A stretch of DNA of 64,000 bases from Aliiruegeria haliotis. Lineage in GTDB: Bacteria; Pseudomonadota; Alphaproteobacteria; Rhodobacterales; Rhodobacteraceae. The notes beneath the pieces are model-generated. The model saw only the letters and a program-made list of their open reading frames with translations, did not search any database and was not told the DNA's origin. This document shows, one piece after another, positions 1 through 8,231 of the stretch (position 1 is the stretch's first letter; every line of letters starts with the position of its first letter). A program made the translations under genes and the position numbers. The stretch is from contig NZ_PVTD01000012.1 of assembly GCF_003003255.1 (NCBI RefSeq), forward strand, positions 1 through 64,000. The letters run 5' to 3'.

Positions 1-112
1 ACACAGATGAGCCTAGGTGTTGCAGCCCGTCGCGCCCGCCCGCACCCACTTCGGTGCAGGTGGCGTGAAACGATGTGAACGGAAGGGCTCCTGTGGTGTA
101 TCGGCGACTGAC

Positions 113-898
113 ATGAACGAAACGACTGGAAAATACCGCGCTCCCGCCCTTGAGAAGGGTCTGGATGTGGTGGAGCTCCTAAGCGAGCAGGAAGAGGCTC
201 TTTCCAAGAAGGAGATCTCTGAGAAGCTCGGTCTTTCGGTCAACGAGCTGTTCCGAATGCTCTACGTCCTCGAAGAGCGTGGGTTCATCGCCGCCGATCA
301 GGACACCGGCAAGTTCCGGCTGACCCTTAAGACCTTCGAGCTTTCGAACCGACACCCGCCGCTTGAACGCTTGCTGACAGCTGCCAGCACCGAATTGCAG
401 GAACTTGCGGACAAGACCCAGCAATCCTGTCACATCACGGTCCTGCACGAAGGCTCCATGGTCGTCGTAGCGAAGCAGGACAGCCCGTACAAGATGGGCT
501 TCACCATTCGGCTGAGTGCGCGCGTTGACGTGCACGGTTCGGGGTCCGGCCTTGCGTACCTCGCATTTCAGGACGATCGTCAGGCACACGCCATCCTGGA
601 AGGCACCAACGCAACAACCGAGCAAAAGCAGGTCGCCCTAAGTCAGCTGGAGAAGATCCGGCGGCAGGGGTACTTTGTTGGTGCCAGCCCGCAGATCAGC
701 GGTGTTACCAACATCAGCTACCCGCTCTTCAACTCGAAGCAGAAGGTCGAGGCGGTTCTGACGATGCCTTTCCTGACTCTCAACTCGGACAGCCTACACC
801 ACCAGGTCGTCAGTTTCGAAGACTCCCGGAGAGCTGTCGGGCAAACAGCCGAGACGCTCATCGCCGCGATTGGCGGCGTGTATCCCTCAGACATCTAG
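113..898 (+). CDS. IclR-family transcriptional regulator
   Basis: A 261-residue DNA-binding regulator. Residues 10-70 form the N-terminal winged helix (KKEISEKLGLSVNELFRML), and about 80-255 match the IclR effector-binding domain (cores HITVLHEG, HGSGSGLAYLAF, GYFVGASPQISGVTNISYP). The ATG at 113 is chosen because the frame upstream of it is not IclR-like and this start gives the usual family length. It lies just before the cupin-TRAP-SDR genes on the same strand, so it probably controls them. IclR proteins usually sense a small carbon compound and bind short palindromes; palindromes of this kind occur downstream, at 1023 and 1195-1226. The effector is unknown. KdgR-like uronate sensing is possible but not shown. 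Confidence 0.9.
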   Translation: MNETTGKYRAPALEKGLDVVELLSEQEEALSKKEISEKLGLSVNELFRMLYVLEERGFIAADQDTGKFRLTLKTFELSNRHPPLERLLTAASTELQELADKTQQSCHITVLHEGSMVVVAKQDSPYKMGFTIRLSARVDVHGSGSGLAYLAFQDDRQAHAILEGTNATTEQKQVALSQLEKIRRQGYFVGASPQISGVTNISYPLFNSKQKVEAVLTMPFLTLNSDSLHHQVVSFEDSRRAVGQTAETLIAAIGGVYPSDI

Positions 899-935
899 TA
901 AAACGCGCCCTCAACGCATGACCTGACAGTTGATT

Positions 936-975
936 GACGCCGCCACCTTCCTCGGTGGCGGCGTCACTTCGTTCG
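936..975 (+). terminator. Intrinsic terminator after the IclR gene
   Basis: Perfect 12-bp stem GACGCCGCCACC (936-947) and GGTGGCGGCGTC (954-965) around a 6-nt loop. A T-containing but not pure-T tail (ACTTCGTTCG) follows. It lies 38 bp after the stop codon and separates the regulator transcript from the next operon. Confidence 0.75.
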
Positions 976-1022
976 TATGGGCACGCGATGAGTCGTCCAT
1001 CTCCGTGCCTGAACGTTTTGTA

Positions 1023-1034
1023 TTCATATATGAA
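1023..1034. promoter_or_regulatory. 12-bp palindrome TTCATATATGAA, candidate operator
   Basis: A perfect 12-bp palindrome in the 378-bp gap between the IclR gene and the cupin gene. It has the same TTCA-N4-TGAA form as sites near the presumed operon promoter at 1195-1226. Binding by the neighbouring IclR protein is an inference. Confidence 0.4.
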
Positions 1035-1194
1035 CTTAACTCGGTAGAGTCCTGCCAAACCAGCTACATTTTCGGATTCAACTTGGCGATTTTTTGCACT
1101 TGAGCCGATGCCGGTGCGTTGATTTTCTGCATGTTTTCAAATTTTTGCTAGTCGCGCCCGCATTTCTGAGCAGAACGCTCTCCCCCAATCCCAT

Positions 1195-1230
1195 TTCATA
1201 CTTGACTGGGTGCTTTCATTTGTGAATTGT
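1195..1230 (+). promoter_or_regulatory. Candidate promoter with two TTCA-N4-TGAA type sites
   Basis: TTCATACTTGAC (1195-1206, one mismatch to TTCA-N4-TGAA) and TTCATTTGTGAA (1215-1226, exact) have centres 20 bp apart, about two helical turns. A -35-like TTGACT sits at 1202-1207 with a weak -10-like AATTGT at 1225-1230. The second site would therefore overlap the promoter core, as expected for a repressor operator. Promoter strength and the regulator are inferred. The rest of the gap (976-1194) shows nothing else recognisable. Confidence 0.4.
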
Positions 1231-1276
1231 AGTATTCAGCCAGCCAACGATCCTGGCAAGCGCAACGGAGACGCAA

Positions 1277-1693
1277 ATGGCGACTGAAAGAAAACAATAC
1301 GTCTACACGATCGAGGATCTGCCCCTGACGCCGATCGTCGAAGATCAGGGGATCAGCACCCGGTTCCTTCTGGGTGACAACCTCATGGTAAGTTTCATCG
1401 AAAACCCGCCGGGCGCGACCTTCCCGATCCATCAGCATGAATGTGAGCAGATCATGATCATGACCGAGGGCAGCGAAGAGCACGAGATCGACGGAAAGAT
1501 CTATCCGATGAAGGCTGGCGATGTCGCGGTACATCCCTCCAACGTCCCGCATGGCGGCAAGTCCGAGACCGGCATGAAGGCGATTGATATCTTCGCGCCG
1601 CACCGTCCGGAACACCTTGCGAAGATGAAACAGTACGGAACCCTGCCGAACGAGGACGGCACCTACCCGGAAAAGAACAACCTGGCGGACTAG
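1277..1693 (+). CDS. Cupin-domain protein, KdgF-like
   Basis: A 138-residue single-domain cupin. The first motif, around residues 46-65, gives likely metal ligands H52, H54 and Q58. The second motif supplies H92 in VPHGGK. Glutamine in place of the usual glutamate is the arrangement known in KdgF, which linearises unsaturated uronates from pectin and alginate breakdown, and the overall pattern is similar. GGAG stands 6 bp before the ATG. It is the first gene of the TRAP operon. A KdgF role fits an IclR regulator and an organic-acid TRAP carrier, but many single cupins have other functions, so the substrate is inferred. Confidence 0.8.
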   Translation: MATERKQYVYTIEDLPLTPIVEDQGISTRFLLGDNLMVSFIENPPGATFPIHQHECEQIMIMTEGSEEHEIDGKIYPMKAGDVAVHPSNVPHGGKSETGMKAIDIFAPHRPEHLAKMKQYGTLPNEDGTYPEKNNLAD

Positions 1694-1755
1694 GCGCCAG
1701 TCCAAGTGCGGACCGCGGTCTGCACACGTATTCTGGAATGCAATGGGAGGAAACT

Positions 1756-2739
1756 ATGAGCATTCTGTCGAAAACCCTGAAACTCGCCGCCTGCAGCACG
1801 GCACTGACGGTTCTGGCCGCAAGCGCGGGCCTTGCCGAGATCACGCTGAAGCTCGGACACTATGCCGAGACGGATCACCCGGCACATGTCGCGGCCCAGC
1901 AGATGGCCGACAATGTCGCCGAGCGGACCGACGGAGAGGTCAAGATCGAGATCTTCCCCGCCAACCAGCTGGGCGCCCCCAACGACGTGCTTGAGCAGAA
2001 CGTGCTTGGCGCAATCGACATGTCGCTGCCGACCCAAGGCCACCTATCCCGCTACTCTCAGAAGTTCGCGACCGTGATGACGCCGTTCGCCTTCCGCGAC
2101 CGGGAGCACGTCTACGAAGTGCTTGACGGTCCGTTCCTGGATTGGGCCGGCCCGGACCTTGAGGAGCAGGGTCTCGTCTATTTGTCCAACTGGGACTGGG
2201 GTTTCCGCAACATCACCAACGGTGTGCGCCCGGTCAACACCCCGGACGACGTCAAGGGGCTGAAGCTGCGGACGCCACCGGAAATCCAGCTGCAATCGGC
2301 CATGTCGGCTCTGGGCGCCAACGTGACCCAGATGGCTTTCAACGAACTGTACCTGGCGCTGCGTCAGGGTGTCGTGGATGGCCAGGAGAACCCGCTGTCG
2401 GTGATCTATCACCACAAGATCTATGAAGTGCAGGACAACCTGGCGATCACCCAGCACGTCTATAACTCCATGGTCAGCGTTGTTTCCAAGGCAACCTGGG
2501 ACAAGCTGACCCCCGAGCAGCAGCAGATCCTCAAGGAAGAGAGCGCCGCGGCCGGAAACCTGATGCGCGAGAAGATGACCGCAGAAGATGCCAGCCTGAT
2601 CGAGAAACTGGAAGAAATGGGCATGAAGGTCACCTATCCTGACCGCGCCGAGTTCCAGAAACTGATGGGTCCCGCGCACAAGGCTATCGGGGACTATGCC
2701 GGCGAAGAGAACATGAAGACCTTCCTCGACATGCTCTGA
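1756..2739 (+). CDS. dctP: TRAP transporter substrate-binding protein (DctP family)
   Basis: A 327-residue periplasmic solute receptor with a signal peptide of about 25 residues (hydrophobic core TALTVLAASAGLA). The DctP fold follows, with KLGHYAETDHPAHVAA, the conserved GLKLRTPPEIQL segment carrying the carboxylate-binding arginine, and the VVDGQENP motif. The ATG at 1756 is chosen over one at 1738 because GGGAGGAA precedes it and the signal peptide starts there. It delivers substrate, usually an organic acid or uronate, to the permease encoded next. The binding-site residues do not name the substrate by eye. Confidence 0.93.
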   Translation: MSILSKTLKLAACSTALTVLAASAGLAEITLKLGHYAETDHPAHVAAQQMADNVAERTDGEVKIEIFPANQLGAPNDVLEQNVLGAIDMSLPTQGHLSRYSQKFATVMTPFAFRDREHVYEVLDGPFLDWAGPDLEEQGLVYLSNWDWGFRNITNGVRPVNTPDDVKGLKLRTPPEIQLQSAMSALGANVTQMAFNELYLALRQGVVDGQENPLSVIYHHKIYEVQDNLAITQHVYNSMVSVVSKATWDKLTPEQQQILKEESAAAGNLMREKMTAEDASLIEKLEEMGMKVTYPDRAEFQKLMGPAHKAIGDYAGEENMKTFLDML

Positions 2740-2745
2740 CACATG

Positions 2746-2784
2746 TGCGCCCGGCCGGAGTTCCTGCCGGGCGCATTCCTGTTT
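2746..2784 (+). terminator. Intercistronic hairpin between binding protein and permease
   Basis: Perfect 10-bp stem TGCGCCCGGC (2746-2755) and GCCGGGCGCA (2766-2775), loop 10 nt, followed by TTCCTGTTTT. It begins 6 bp after the dctP stop. A partial terminator or 3'-end stabiliser here would give much more binding protein than membrane permease, a common arrangement in binding-protein transporters. Confidence 0.65.
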
Positions 2785-2798
2785 TCCGGGAGTAAACG

Positions 2799-4073
2799 AT
2801 GTCTGCCGCGCTGATTTTCACCGGTCTGATTTTCCTGATCATGATGGGCGTCCCCATCGCGATCGCACTCGGGGCCGTCTCGCTGGTGGCAATGAGTGAC
2901 AATCTTCCCGCTCTCGGCCTGATGGCGCAGCGGATGTACTCCTCCACGACCGGGTTCACGCTGCTGGCAATCCCGTTCTTCATCCTTGCCGGGAACCTGA
3001 TGAATACCGGCGGCATCACCGAAAAGATCTTCCGGTTCGCAAAGGCCAGCGTCAGCCACTACTGGGGCGGCCTGGGGCAGGTGAACATCTTCGCCTCGAT
3101 GATCTTCTCCGGCATGTCCGGCGCAGCGGTCGCCGACGCGGCCGGCCTTGGCAAGATCGAGGTCAAGGCAATGGTGGACGACGGCTATGACCCCGAGTTT
3201 GCCGGGGCTGTCACCGCGGCCTCATCGACCATCGGCCCCGTGGTGCCGCCCTCCATCCCCTTCGTGATCTACGGGTCGCTGACAGGGGTTTCGGTGGGCA
3301 AGCTGTTCCTCGCAGGCATGGTGCCGGGCGTCCTGATGGCCATTGCCATGGCGGTCGCGGTCAACCTGATCTCCCGCAAGCGCAACTATCCGCGTCGCCC
3401 CAAGGCCGGCTACGGCGAGTGGTGGGCGAGCTTCAAGGACGCCATCCTCGCGTTGCTGACCCCGATCATCATCATCGGCGGCATCCTTGGCGGATGGTTC
3501 ACGCCGACCGAAGCCGCGGTCATCGCCTGTATCTATGCGCTGCTCCTCAGCACCTTCGTCTACAGGGAACTGACGTGGAAGAAGCTGCTCCATATTCTCG
3601 AAGACACGCTGCTGCACACCGTCCGCGTCATGTTCATCATGGCAACCGCCGGCTTCTTCGGCTGGGTGCTGACGCTGAACCAGGTGCCGCAAACGCTTGT
3701 CTCCGGGCTGACGACAATCACGCAATCCCCGGCACTGCTGATGCTGATCATGATCGGTGTCCTGCTGATCCTCGGCATGTTCCTTGAGGGAATTGCGGTC
3801 ATCCTGATCTGTGTGCCGATCTTCATCCCCGTGGTGAACCTGATCGGGATGGACCCGATACAGTTCGGCGTCGTGATGATCCTGGCATCGATGATCGGCC
3901 TGCTCAGCCCGCCTGTCGGCATGTGCCTCTACGCGGTTGCATCCATCAGCAACGTGAAGGTGACCGCCCTCAGCAAGGAGGTCCTGCCCTATATCCTCGG
4001 GATCTTCATCGTTCTGCTTATGGTGGCCTTTATCCCCGCGATCTCCCTCACCGCCACCTACCTGATCGAGTGA
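2799..4073 (+). CDS. dctM: TRAP transporter large permease (DctM family)
   Basis: A 424-residue, strongly hydrophobic inner-membrane protein with about 11-12 helices. Conserved DctM features are the MSGAAVADAAGLGKIEV segment near residue 110, SSTIGPVVPPSIPFVIYG near 145 and GLLSPPVGMCLY near 367. It is the ion-coupled transport subunit. GGGAG precedes the ATG at 2799. It lies between the binding protein and the small permease; the more usual TRAP order is P-Q-M, so P-M-Q here is less common. The small-permease gene begins 4 bp after its stop codon. Confidence 0.93.
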   Translation: MSAALIFTGLIFLIMMGVPIAIALGAVSLVAMSDNLPALGLMAQRMYSSTTGFTLLAIPFFILAGNLMNTGGITEKIFRFAKASVSHYWGGLGQVNIFASMIFSGMSGAAVADAAGLGKIEVKAMVDDGYDPEFAGAVTAASSTIGPVVPPSIPFVIYGSLTGVSVGKLFLAGMVPGVLMAIAMAVAVNLISRKRNYPRRPKAGYGEWWASFKDAILALLTPIIIIGGILGGWFTPTEAAVIACIYALLLSTFVYRELTWKKLLHILEDTLLHTVRVMFIMATAGFFGWVLTLNQVPQTLVSGLTTITQSPALLMLIMIGVLLILGMFLEGIAVILICVPIFIPVVNLIGMDPIQFGVVMILASMIGLLSPPVGMCLYAVASISNVKVTALSKEVLPYILGIFIVLLMVAFIPAISLTATYLIE

Positions 4074-4077
4074 TGCC

Positions 4078-4584
4078 ATGACGAATGCAATTCTCAAGCT
4101 GGACAGCTGGATCTGCAAATCCCTTAGTGCGATGGCGGTCGGCCTGCTGTGTCTTCTGTTCTTCCTGATGTCCCTCAACGTGATCGCGCGCTTCGCGCCC
4201 GTCTTCTCGATGGGGTGGTTCGACGAGATCGTGGAGCTTTCCTTCGCCTGGACGATCTTTGCCACTGCCGCCGTGCTCTGGCGCAAGAAGGCGCATCCGT
4301 CGATCGACATCCTCGAAATGATGCTGGACGGACGCCGCGCCAAGTACCTTGTGCTGATCTTCATCGAGGTAGTGAACATCATCTTCCTCGCGGCATTCAC
4401 CTACTACGGCTACTCACTTGTGGAGAAAGCTGCCGCCGCCTCGCCGATCTTCCAGATCCCGCGAAAGGTCTTCTACGTCGTGTTGCCGGTCACCGGCGCC
4501 TACATGACGACCGTTTCCCTGTTCTTCCTCTGCGATCATGTCCGCAAGCTTCTTGCGCCGCCGGCGCCGGGCGATGCGACCTGA
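4078..4584 (+). CDS. dctQ: TRAP transporter small permease (DctQ family)
   Basis: A 168-residue protein with four predicted membrane segments (near residues 16-38, 53-75, 95-117 and 137-157). It has the DctQ pattern of an aromatic loop (MGWFDEIVELSFAW) followed by HPSIDILEMMLDGR between helices 2 and 3. It pairs with DctM. The start lies 4 bp after the dctM stop, indicating translational coupling. Confidence 0.88.
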   Translation: MTNAILKLDSWICKSLSAMAVGLLCLLFFLMSLNVIARFAPVFSMGWFDEIVELSFAWTIFATAAVLWRKKAHPSIDILEMMLDGRRAKYLVLIFIEVVNIIFLAAFTYYGYSLVEKAAAASPIFQIPRKVFYVVLPVTGAYMTTVSLFFLCDHVRKLLAPPAPGDAT

Positions 4585-4615
4585 CGTCCATTTTCAAACC
4601 GAAAGGCACCCAGTC

Positions 4616-5344
4616 ATGACAAAGATCCTCATCACGGGCGCGAGCACCGGCATCGGGGCCGAAACCGCGCGCCTTCTGGCACCGGGCAATGAGCTCTTCC
4701 TCGTCTACAACCGCTCCGTGGATGCGGCCAAGGCGCTTGGCACAGAGGTCGAGGCTCTCGGAGGCACGGCCCACCTGCTGCAAAGCGACATCACCAGCGA
4801 GATCGCCTGCATCGAACTATTCCGGCAGCTGGGCGAGCTGACCGACAGCCTCGATGTGCTGGTCAACAATGCTGGCGGGCTGGTGCGGCGCCAGCCGGTT
4901 GATGCGCTCCAGTGGAACCTGATGGAAGAGATCTACGCTCTCAACGTCTTTTCCCTGATGAAGGTTACGTCCCTGGCGATCCCGCTTCTCAGGAAGGGAA
5001 CCGGTGCCTCGATCGTGAATATCACGTCCATCGCTTCCCGGCACGGCGCGGCGGGCGCAACGATCTATGGCAGCGCCAAGGGCGCGGTGGATTCGCTGAC
5101 ACGCGGCTGGGCCAAGGAGCTGGCCCCGGCGATCCGCGTGAACTCGGTTTCTCCCGGCGTCATCGTCACCCCGTTCCACGACAAGGTTTCAACCCCAGAA
5201 CAGATGGGTGCCTGGGCGGAGGGCAACCCGCTGGGTCGCAACGGTCAGCCCGAGCATATCGCATCGGCCATCAAGTTCGCCATCGACAACGATTTCCTCA
5301 ATGGTGAGAGCATCGACATCAACGGTGGTCTCCTTATGCGCTGA
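4616..5344 (+). CDS. SDR-family NAD(P)-dependent oxidoreductase
   Basis: A 242-residue classical short-chain dehydrogenase/reductase. The cofactor loop TGASTGIG is at residues 7-14, the NNAGG motif near 86, the catalytic serine in NITSIAS and the catalytic pair in YGSAKG. SPGVIVTPF and a C-terminal DINGG are also typical. The ATG at 4616 is chosen because the glycine-rich motif should lie close to the N-terminus. It follows dctQ by 31 bp and is probably in the same operon, acting on the imported compound. Reduction of a uronate-derived keto sugar is one possibility; the sequence alone does not fix the substrate. Confidence 0.9.
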   Translation: MTKILITGASTGIGAETARLLAPGNELFLVYNRSVDAAKALGTEVEALGGTAHLLQSDITSEIACIELFRQLGELTDSLDVLVNNAGGLVRRQPVDALQWNLMEEIYALNVFSLMKVTSLAIPLLRKGTGASIVNITSIASRHGAAGATIYGSAKGAVDSLTRGWAKELAPAIRVNSVSPGVIVTPFHDKVSTPEQMGAWAEGNPLGRNGQPEHIASAIKFAIDNDFLNGESIDINGGLLMR

Positions 5345-5426
5345 ACAGCGCAAACGGCCGCCGGCATTTTCCCTCCCCGGGCCGGCGGCCAGCTCCTTTC
5401 AACCTGCTCAAAATCGGAAACTGGCA

Positions 5427-5771
5427 ATGACTGAAGCGTCTGCCGGGTCGAATGCGCGCGACCTGATTTACAACAATATCGACAGGATCATGGCCAATGC
5501 CCAGCGTTTCCGTGCCGAAGGGTCGGTCTCGCTGGACCATTTGCTCGACGACGACTTCATGGCAAAGCACAGCCGGCTGCCTTCCCTCGCGGAGATGTTC
5601 GCACTGGCCGGAGAAGCGGAAGTGTCCGAACAGGCCCTGGCGAGGATCCCCGACGACCTCTGGGACCGGATCGTGCGCGAGACGTCGGACTTCGCGACCT
5701 GGCCAGAGATGTTCTCGGCCGCTTCGCAAGACCTCGTCCGGCGTCGCCTGCTTGAGGGCTGCGCCCCCTGA
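5427..5771 (+). CDS. Small uncharacterised protein at the end of the TRAP operon
   Basis: A 114-residue soluble, mostly helical and acidic protein without signal peptide or membrane segment. I do not recognise a family. Conspicuous stretches are NARDLIYNNIDRIMANAQRF at the start and IPDDLWDRIVRETSDF near residue 73. The start lies 82 bp after the SDR gene on the same strand. It probably shares the transcript, but it could be an independent gene between the TRAP operon and the ribosomal cluster. Confidence 0.55.
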   Translation: MTEASAGSNARDLIYNNIDRIMANAQRFRAEGSVSLDHLLDDDFMAKHSRLPSLAEMFALAGEAEVSEQALARIPDDLWDRIVRETSDFATWPEMFSAASQDLVRRRLLEGCAP

Positions 5772-5801
5772 CAGCCGGGTTTTCGAACGGCCGGGAATCG
5801 C

Positions 5802-5830
5802 TTGACCCGGCCTGTCCGCTCCCATAAGAG
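5802..5830 (+). promoter_or_regulatory. Candidate promoter for the rplB operon
   Basis: TTGACC (5802-5807) with ATAA-containing -10 candidates: CATAAG at a 15-bp spacing, or ATAAGA at 16 bp. It lies downstream of the last TRAP-operon gene and about 180 bp before rplB, so it would give a structured leader of roughly 150 nt. Confidence 0.4.
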
Positions 5831-5843
5831 AGCGCATCCGCCG

Positions 5844-5870
5844 AGCCCCGGATTCGTCCGGGGCTTTGGC
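5844..5870 (+). terminator. Terminator-like hairpin with TTCG tetraloop
   Basis: Perfect 9-bp stem AGCCCCGGA (5844-5852) and TCCGGGGCT (5857-5865) closed by a TTCG tetraloop, followed by TTGGCTTTG. It may end the TRAP operon transcript. If the promoter at 5802 is real it sits in the rplB leader and could act as an attenuator. Confidence 0.65.
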
Positions 5871-5898
5871 TTTGTTCGCAAGAACGCACAACCGGGGA

Positions 5899-5961
5899 CC
5901 TCAGCCGAGGGCCCTTTACCCAGGCCGAAAGGCCCATACATAGCGGGGCCCAAAGTCCCGC
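5899..5961 (+). other. Structured leader upstream of rplB
   Basis: Three further small hairpins lie in the 114 bp before rplB: CCTC-AGCC-GAGG (5899-5910), GGCC-GAAA-GGCC with a GNRA loop (5923-5934), and GCGGG/CCCGC (5943-5947 and 5957-5961). Such density suggests a folded mRNA leader; whether it binds a ribosomal protein is not known. Confidence 0.4.
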
Positions 5962-5984
5962 AAAGCTAACGGAAGACAGAAAGC

Positions 5985-6827
5985 ATGGCACTCAAGTCGT
6001 ACAAGCCGACGACGCCGGGCCAGCGCGGGCTGGTGCTGATCGACCGTTCGGAGCTGTGGAAAGGACGTCCTGTCAAGTCCCTCACCGAGGGTTTGACCAA
6101 GAAGGGCGGCCGGAACAACACCGGACGTATCACCGCACGACGCCGCGGTGGCGGGGCGAAACGCCTCTACCGGATCGTCGATTTCAAGCGCAACAAGTTC
6201 GACATGTCGGCAACCGTCGAGCGGATCGAGTATGATCCGAACCGGACCGCCTTCATTGCGCTGATCAAGTATGAAGATGGCGAGCAGGCCTACATCCTCG
6301 CGCCGCAGCGACTCGCTGTTGGTGACAAGGTTGTGGCCGGCAAGAAAGTGGACGTGAAGCCGGGCAACACGATGCCGTTCTCGGGCATGCCCATCGGTAC
6401 CATCATCCACAACATCGAGCTGAAGCCCGGCAAGGGCGGTCAGATCGCGCGCGCCGCGGGCACCTACGCCCAGTTTGTCGGCCGTGACGGTGGGTACGCA
6501 CAGATCCGCCTGTCCTCGGGCGAACTGCGCATGGTCCGCCAGGAATGCCTGGCCACCATCGGTGCCGTGTCCAACCCGGACAACAGCAACCAGAACCTCG
6601 GCAAGGCTGGCCGCACCCGTCACATGGGCAAGCGCCCGTCCGTGCGTGGTGTTGTCATGAACCCGATCGACCACCCGCACGGTGGTGGTGAGGGCCGCAC
6701 CTCCGGTGGTCGTCACCCGGTCACCCCGTGGGGCAAGCCGACCAAGGGTGCGCGCACCCGTAACACCAACAAGGCGTCGCAGAAGCTGATCATCCGCTCG
6801 CGTCACGCCAAGAAGAAGGGTCGCTGA
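5985..6827 (+). CDS. rplB: 50S ribosomal protein L2
   Basis: A 280-residue L2, the usual bacterial length. Diagnostic segments are [16 protein letters not shown], the NMPIG-like [21 protein letters not shown], and the C-terminal [14 protein letters not shown], which contains the histidine near the peptidyl-transferase centre. It starts the five-gene block rplB-rpsS-rplV-rpsC-rplP. The expected upstream neighbour rplW (L23) is absent and a TRAP operon stands there instead. Confidence 0.98.
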   Translation: MALKSYKPTTPGQRGLVLIDRSELWKGRPVKSLTEGLTKKGGRNNTGRITARRRGGGAKRLYRIVDFKRNKFDMSATVERIEYDPNRTAFIALIKYEDGEQAYILAPQRLAVGDKVVAGKKVDVKPGNTMPFSGMPIGTIIHNIELKPGKGGQIARAAGTYAQFVGRDGGYAQIRLSSGELRMVRQECLATIGAVSNPDNSNQNLGKAGRTRHMGKRPSVRGVVMNPIDHPHGGGEGRTSGGRHPVTPWGKPTKGARTRNTNKASQKLIIRSRHAKKKGR

Positions 6828-6830
6828 TAG

Positions 6831-7109
6831 ATGTCGCGTTCCGTTTGGAAAGGTCCCTTCGTCGACAGCTACGTGTTGAAGAAGGCCGAAAAAGCTCGTG
6901 AGTCGGGCCGCAACGAGGTCATCAAGATCTGGTCGCGCCGCTCCACCATCCTGCCGCAGTTCGTTGGTCTCACCTTTGGTGTGTACAACGGCCAGAAGCA
7001 CATTCCGGTCAACGTGTCCGAGGACATGATCGGCCAGAAATTCGGCGAATACGCTCCGACCCGGACCTACTATGGTCACGCGGCGGACAAGAAAGCCAAG
7101 AGGAAGTAA
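6831..7109 (+). CDS. rpsS: 30S ribosomal protein S19
   Basis: A 92-residue S19, full length. Recognised by SVWKGPFVD at the start, [24 protein letters not shown] in the core (positions 30-53), and the [13 protein letters not shown]-terminal segment. It binds 16S rRNA in the small-subunit head with S13. It starts 3 bp after the rplB stop. Confidence 0.98.
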   Translation: MSRSVWKGPFVDSYVLKKAEKARESGRNEVIKIWSRRSTILPQFVGLTFGVYNGQKHIPVNVSEDMIGQKFGEYAPTRTYYGHAADKKAKRK

Positions 7110-7115
7110 TCCACC

Positions 7116-7496
7116 ATGGGCAAGGAAAAGAATCCCCGCCGCGTGGCGGAGAACGAGGCGATGGCCAAGGTGCGCATGCTCCGGACCTCCCCTCAGAAGC
7201 TGAACCTGGTTGCGGCGATGATCCGCGGCAAGAAGGTCGAGAAGGCCCTGACGGACCTGACCTTCTCCAAGCGCCGGATTGCCGAGGATGTGAAGAAGTG
7301 CCTTCAGTCCGCGATCGCCAATGCCGAGAACAACCACAACCTGGATGTTGACGAGCTGATCGTCGCCGAAGCCTGGGTTGGCAAGAACCTGACCATGAAG
7401 CGCGGTCGCCCCCGGGCCCGCGGTCGCTATGGCCGGATCACCAAGCCGTTCGCTGAACTGACCATCAAGGTCCGCCAGGTCGAGGAGCAAGCCTAA
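7116..7496 (+). CDS. rplV: 50S ribosomal protein L22
   Basis: A 126-residue L22. The core [20 protein letters not shown] and the beta-hairpin segment [17 protein letters not shown] are typical; that hairpin lines the exit tunnel. It has a slightly longer N-terminus than the enterobacterial protein. Its stop overlaps the rpsC start by one base (TAATG), so the two are coupled. Confidence 0.97.
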   Translation: MGKEKNPRRVAENEAMAKVRMLRTSPQKLNLVAAMIRGKKVEKALTDLTFSKRRIAEDVKKCLQSAIANAENNHNLDVDELIVAEAWVGKNLTMKRGRPRARGRYGRITKPFAELTIKVRQVEEQA

Positions 7497-8218
7497 TGGG
7501 TCATAAAGTAAATCCGATCGGCATGCGCCTGCAGGTGAACCGCACCTGGGACAGCCGCTGGTACGCCGATACCAAGGACTACGGGAACCTGCTTCTCGAA
7601 GATATCGCGATCCGCGAATTCATCGAGACCGAGTGCAAGCAGGCAGGCGTTTCGAAGATCATCATCGAGCGCCCCCACAAGAAGTGCCGGATCACCATCC
7701 ACACGGCGCGCCCCGGTGTCATCATCGGCAAGAAGGGTGCGGACATCGAGGGGCTTCGCAGGAAGCTGGCCAAGATGACCGACAGCGAAGTGCACCTCAA
7801 CATCGTTGAAGTACGCAAGCCCGAGCTTGATGCGGCGCTTGTTGCCGAGTCCATCGCGCAGCAGCTTGAGCGTCGTGTGTCGTTCCGTCGTGCCATGAAG
7901 CGTGCGGTGCAGAACTCCATGCGTATGGGTGCCTTGGGTATCCGCGTGAACGTCGCCGGTCGTCTGGGCGGCGCCGAGATCGCTCGGACGGAGTGGTACC
8001 GCGAGGGCCGCGTGCCCCTGCACACGCTGCGTGCCGACATCGACTATGCAACCCGCAAGGGTGTGACGCCCTACGGCATCATCGGTATCAAGGTCTGGAT
8101 CTTCAAGGGTGAGATCATGGAGCATGACCCGTCTGCTCGTGATCGTCGCGCGCAGGAGCTTCAGGATGGTCCCGCCCCGCGTGGCGCCGGCGGTGGCCGT
8201 CGCGACCGTGACCGCTAA
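7496..8218 (+). CDS. rpsC: 30S ribosomal protein S3
   Basis: A 240-residue S3. It begins [12 protein letters not shown], has a KH RNA-binding domain with the GKKGADIE loop near residue 82, and a C-terminal domain with [20 protein letters not shown]. It lines the mRNA entry site. The C-terminal tail is rich in Arg and Gly (DRRAQELQ onward), as often seen in alphaproteobacteria. Confidence 0.98.
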   Translation: MGHKVNPIGMRLQVNRTWDSRWYADTKDYGNLLLEDIAIREFIETECKQAGVSKIIIERPHKKCRITIHTARPGVIIGKKGADIEGLRRKLAKMTDSEVHLNIVEVRKPELDAALVAESIAQQLERRVSFRRAMKRAVQNSMRMGALGIRVNVAGRLGGAEIARTEWYREGRVPLHTLRADIDYATRKGVTPYGIIGIKVWIFKGEIMEHDPSARDRRAQELQDGPAPRGAGGGRRDRDR

Positions 8219-8231
8219 GGAGTAGAATGAA

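Noticed and set aside
17-112. Longer start for the IclR protein
   Set aside because: The extra 32 residues have no IclR similarity and ATG 113 gives the usual length.
5916-7490. 524-codon open frame antisense to rplB-rpsS-rplV
   Set aside because: It lies fully opposite strongly conserved ribosomal genes and its protein shows no domain. GC-rich codon bias keeps this frame open.
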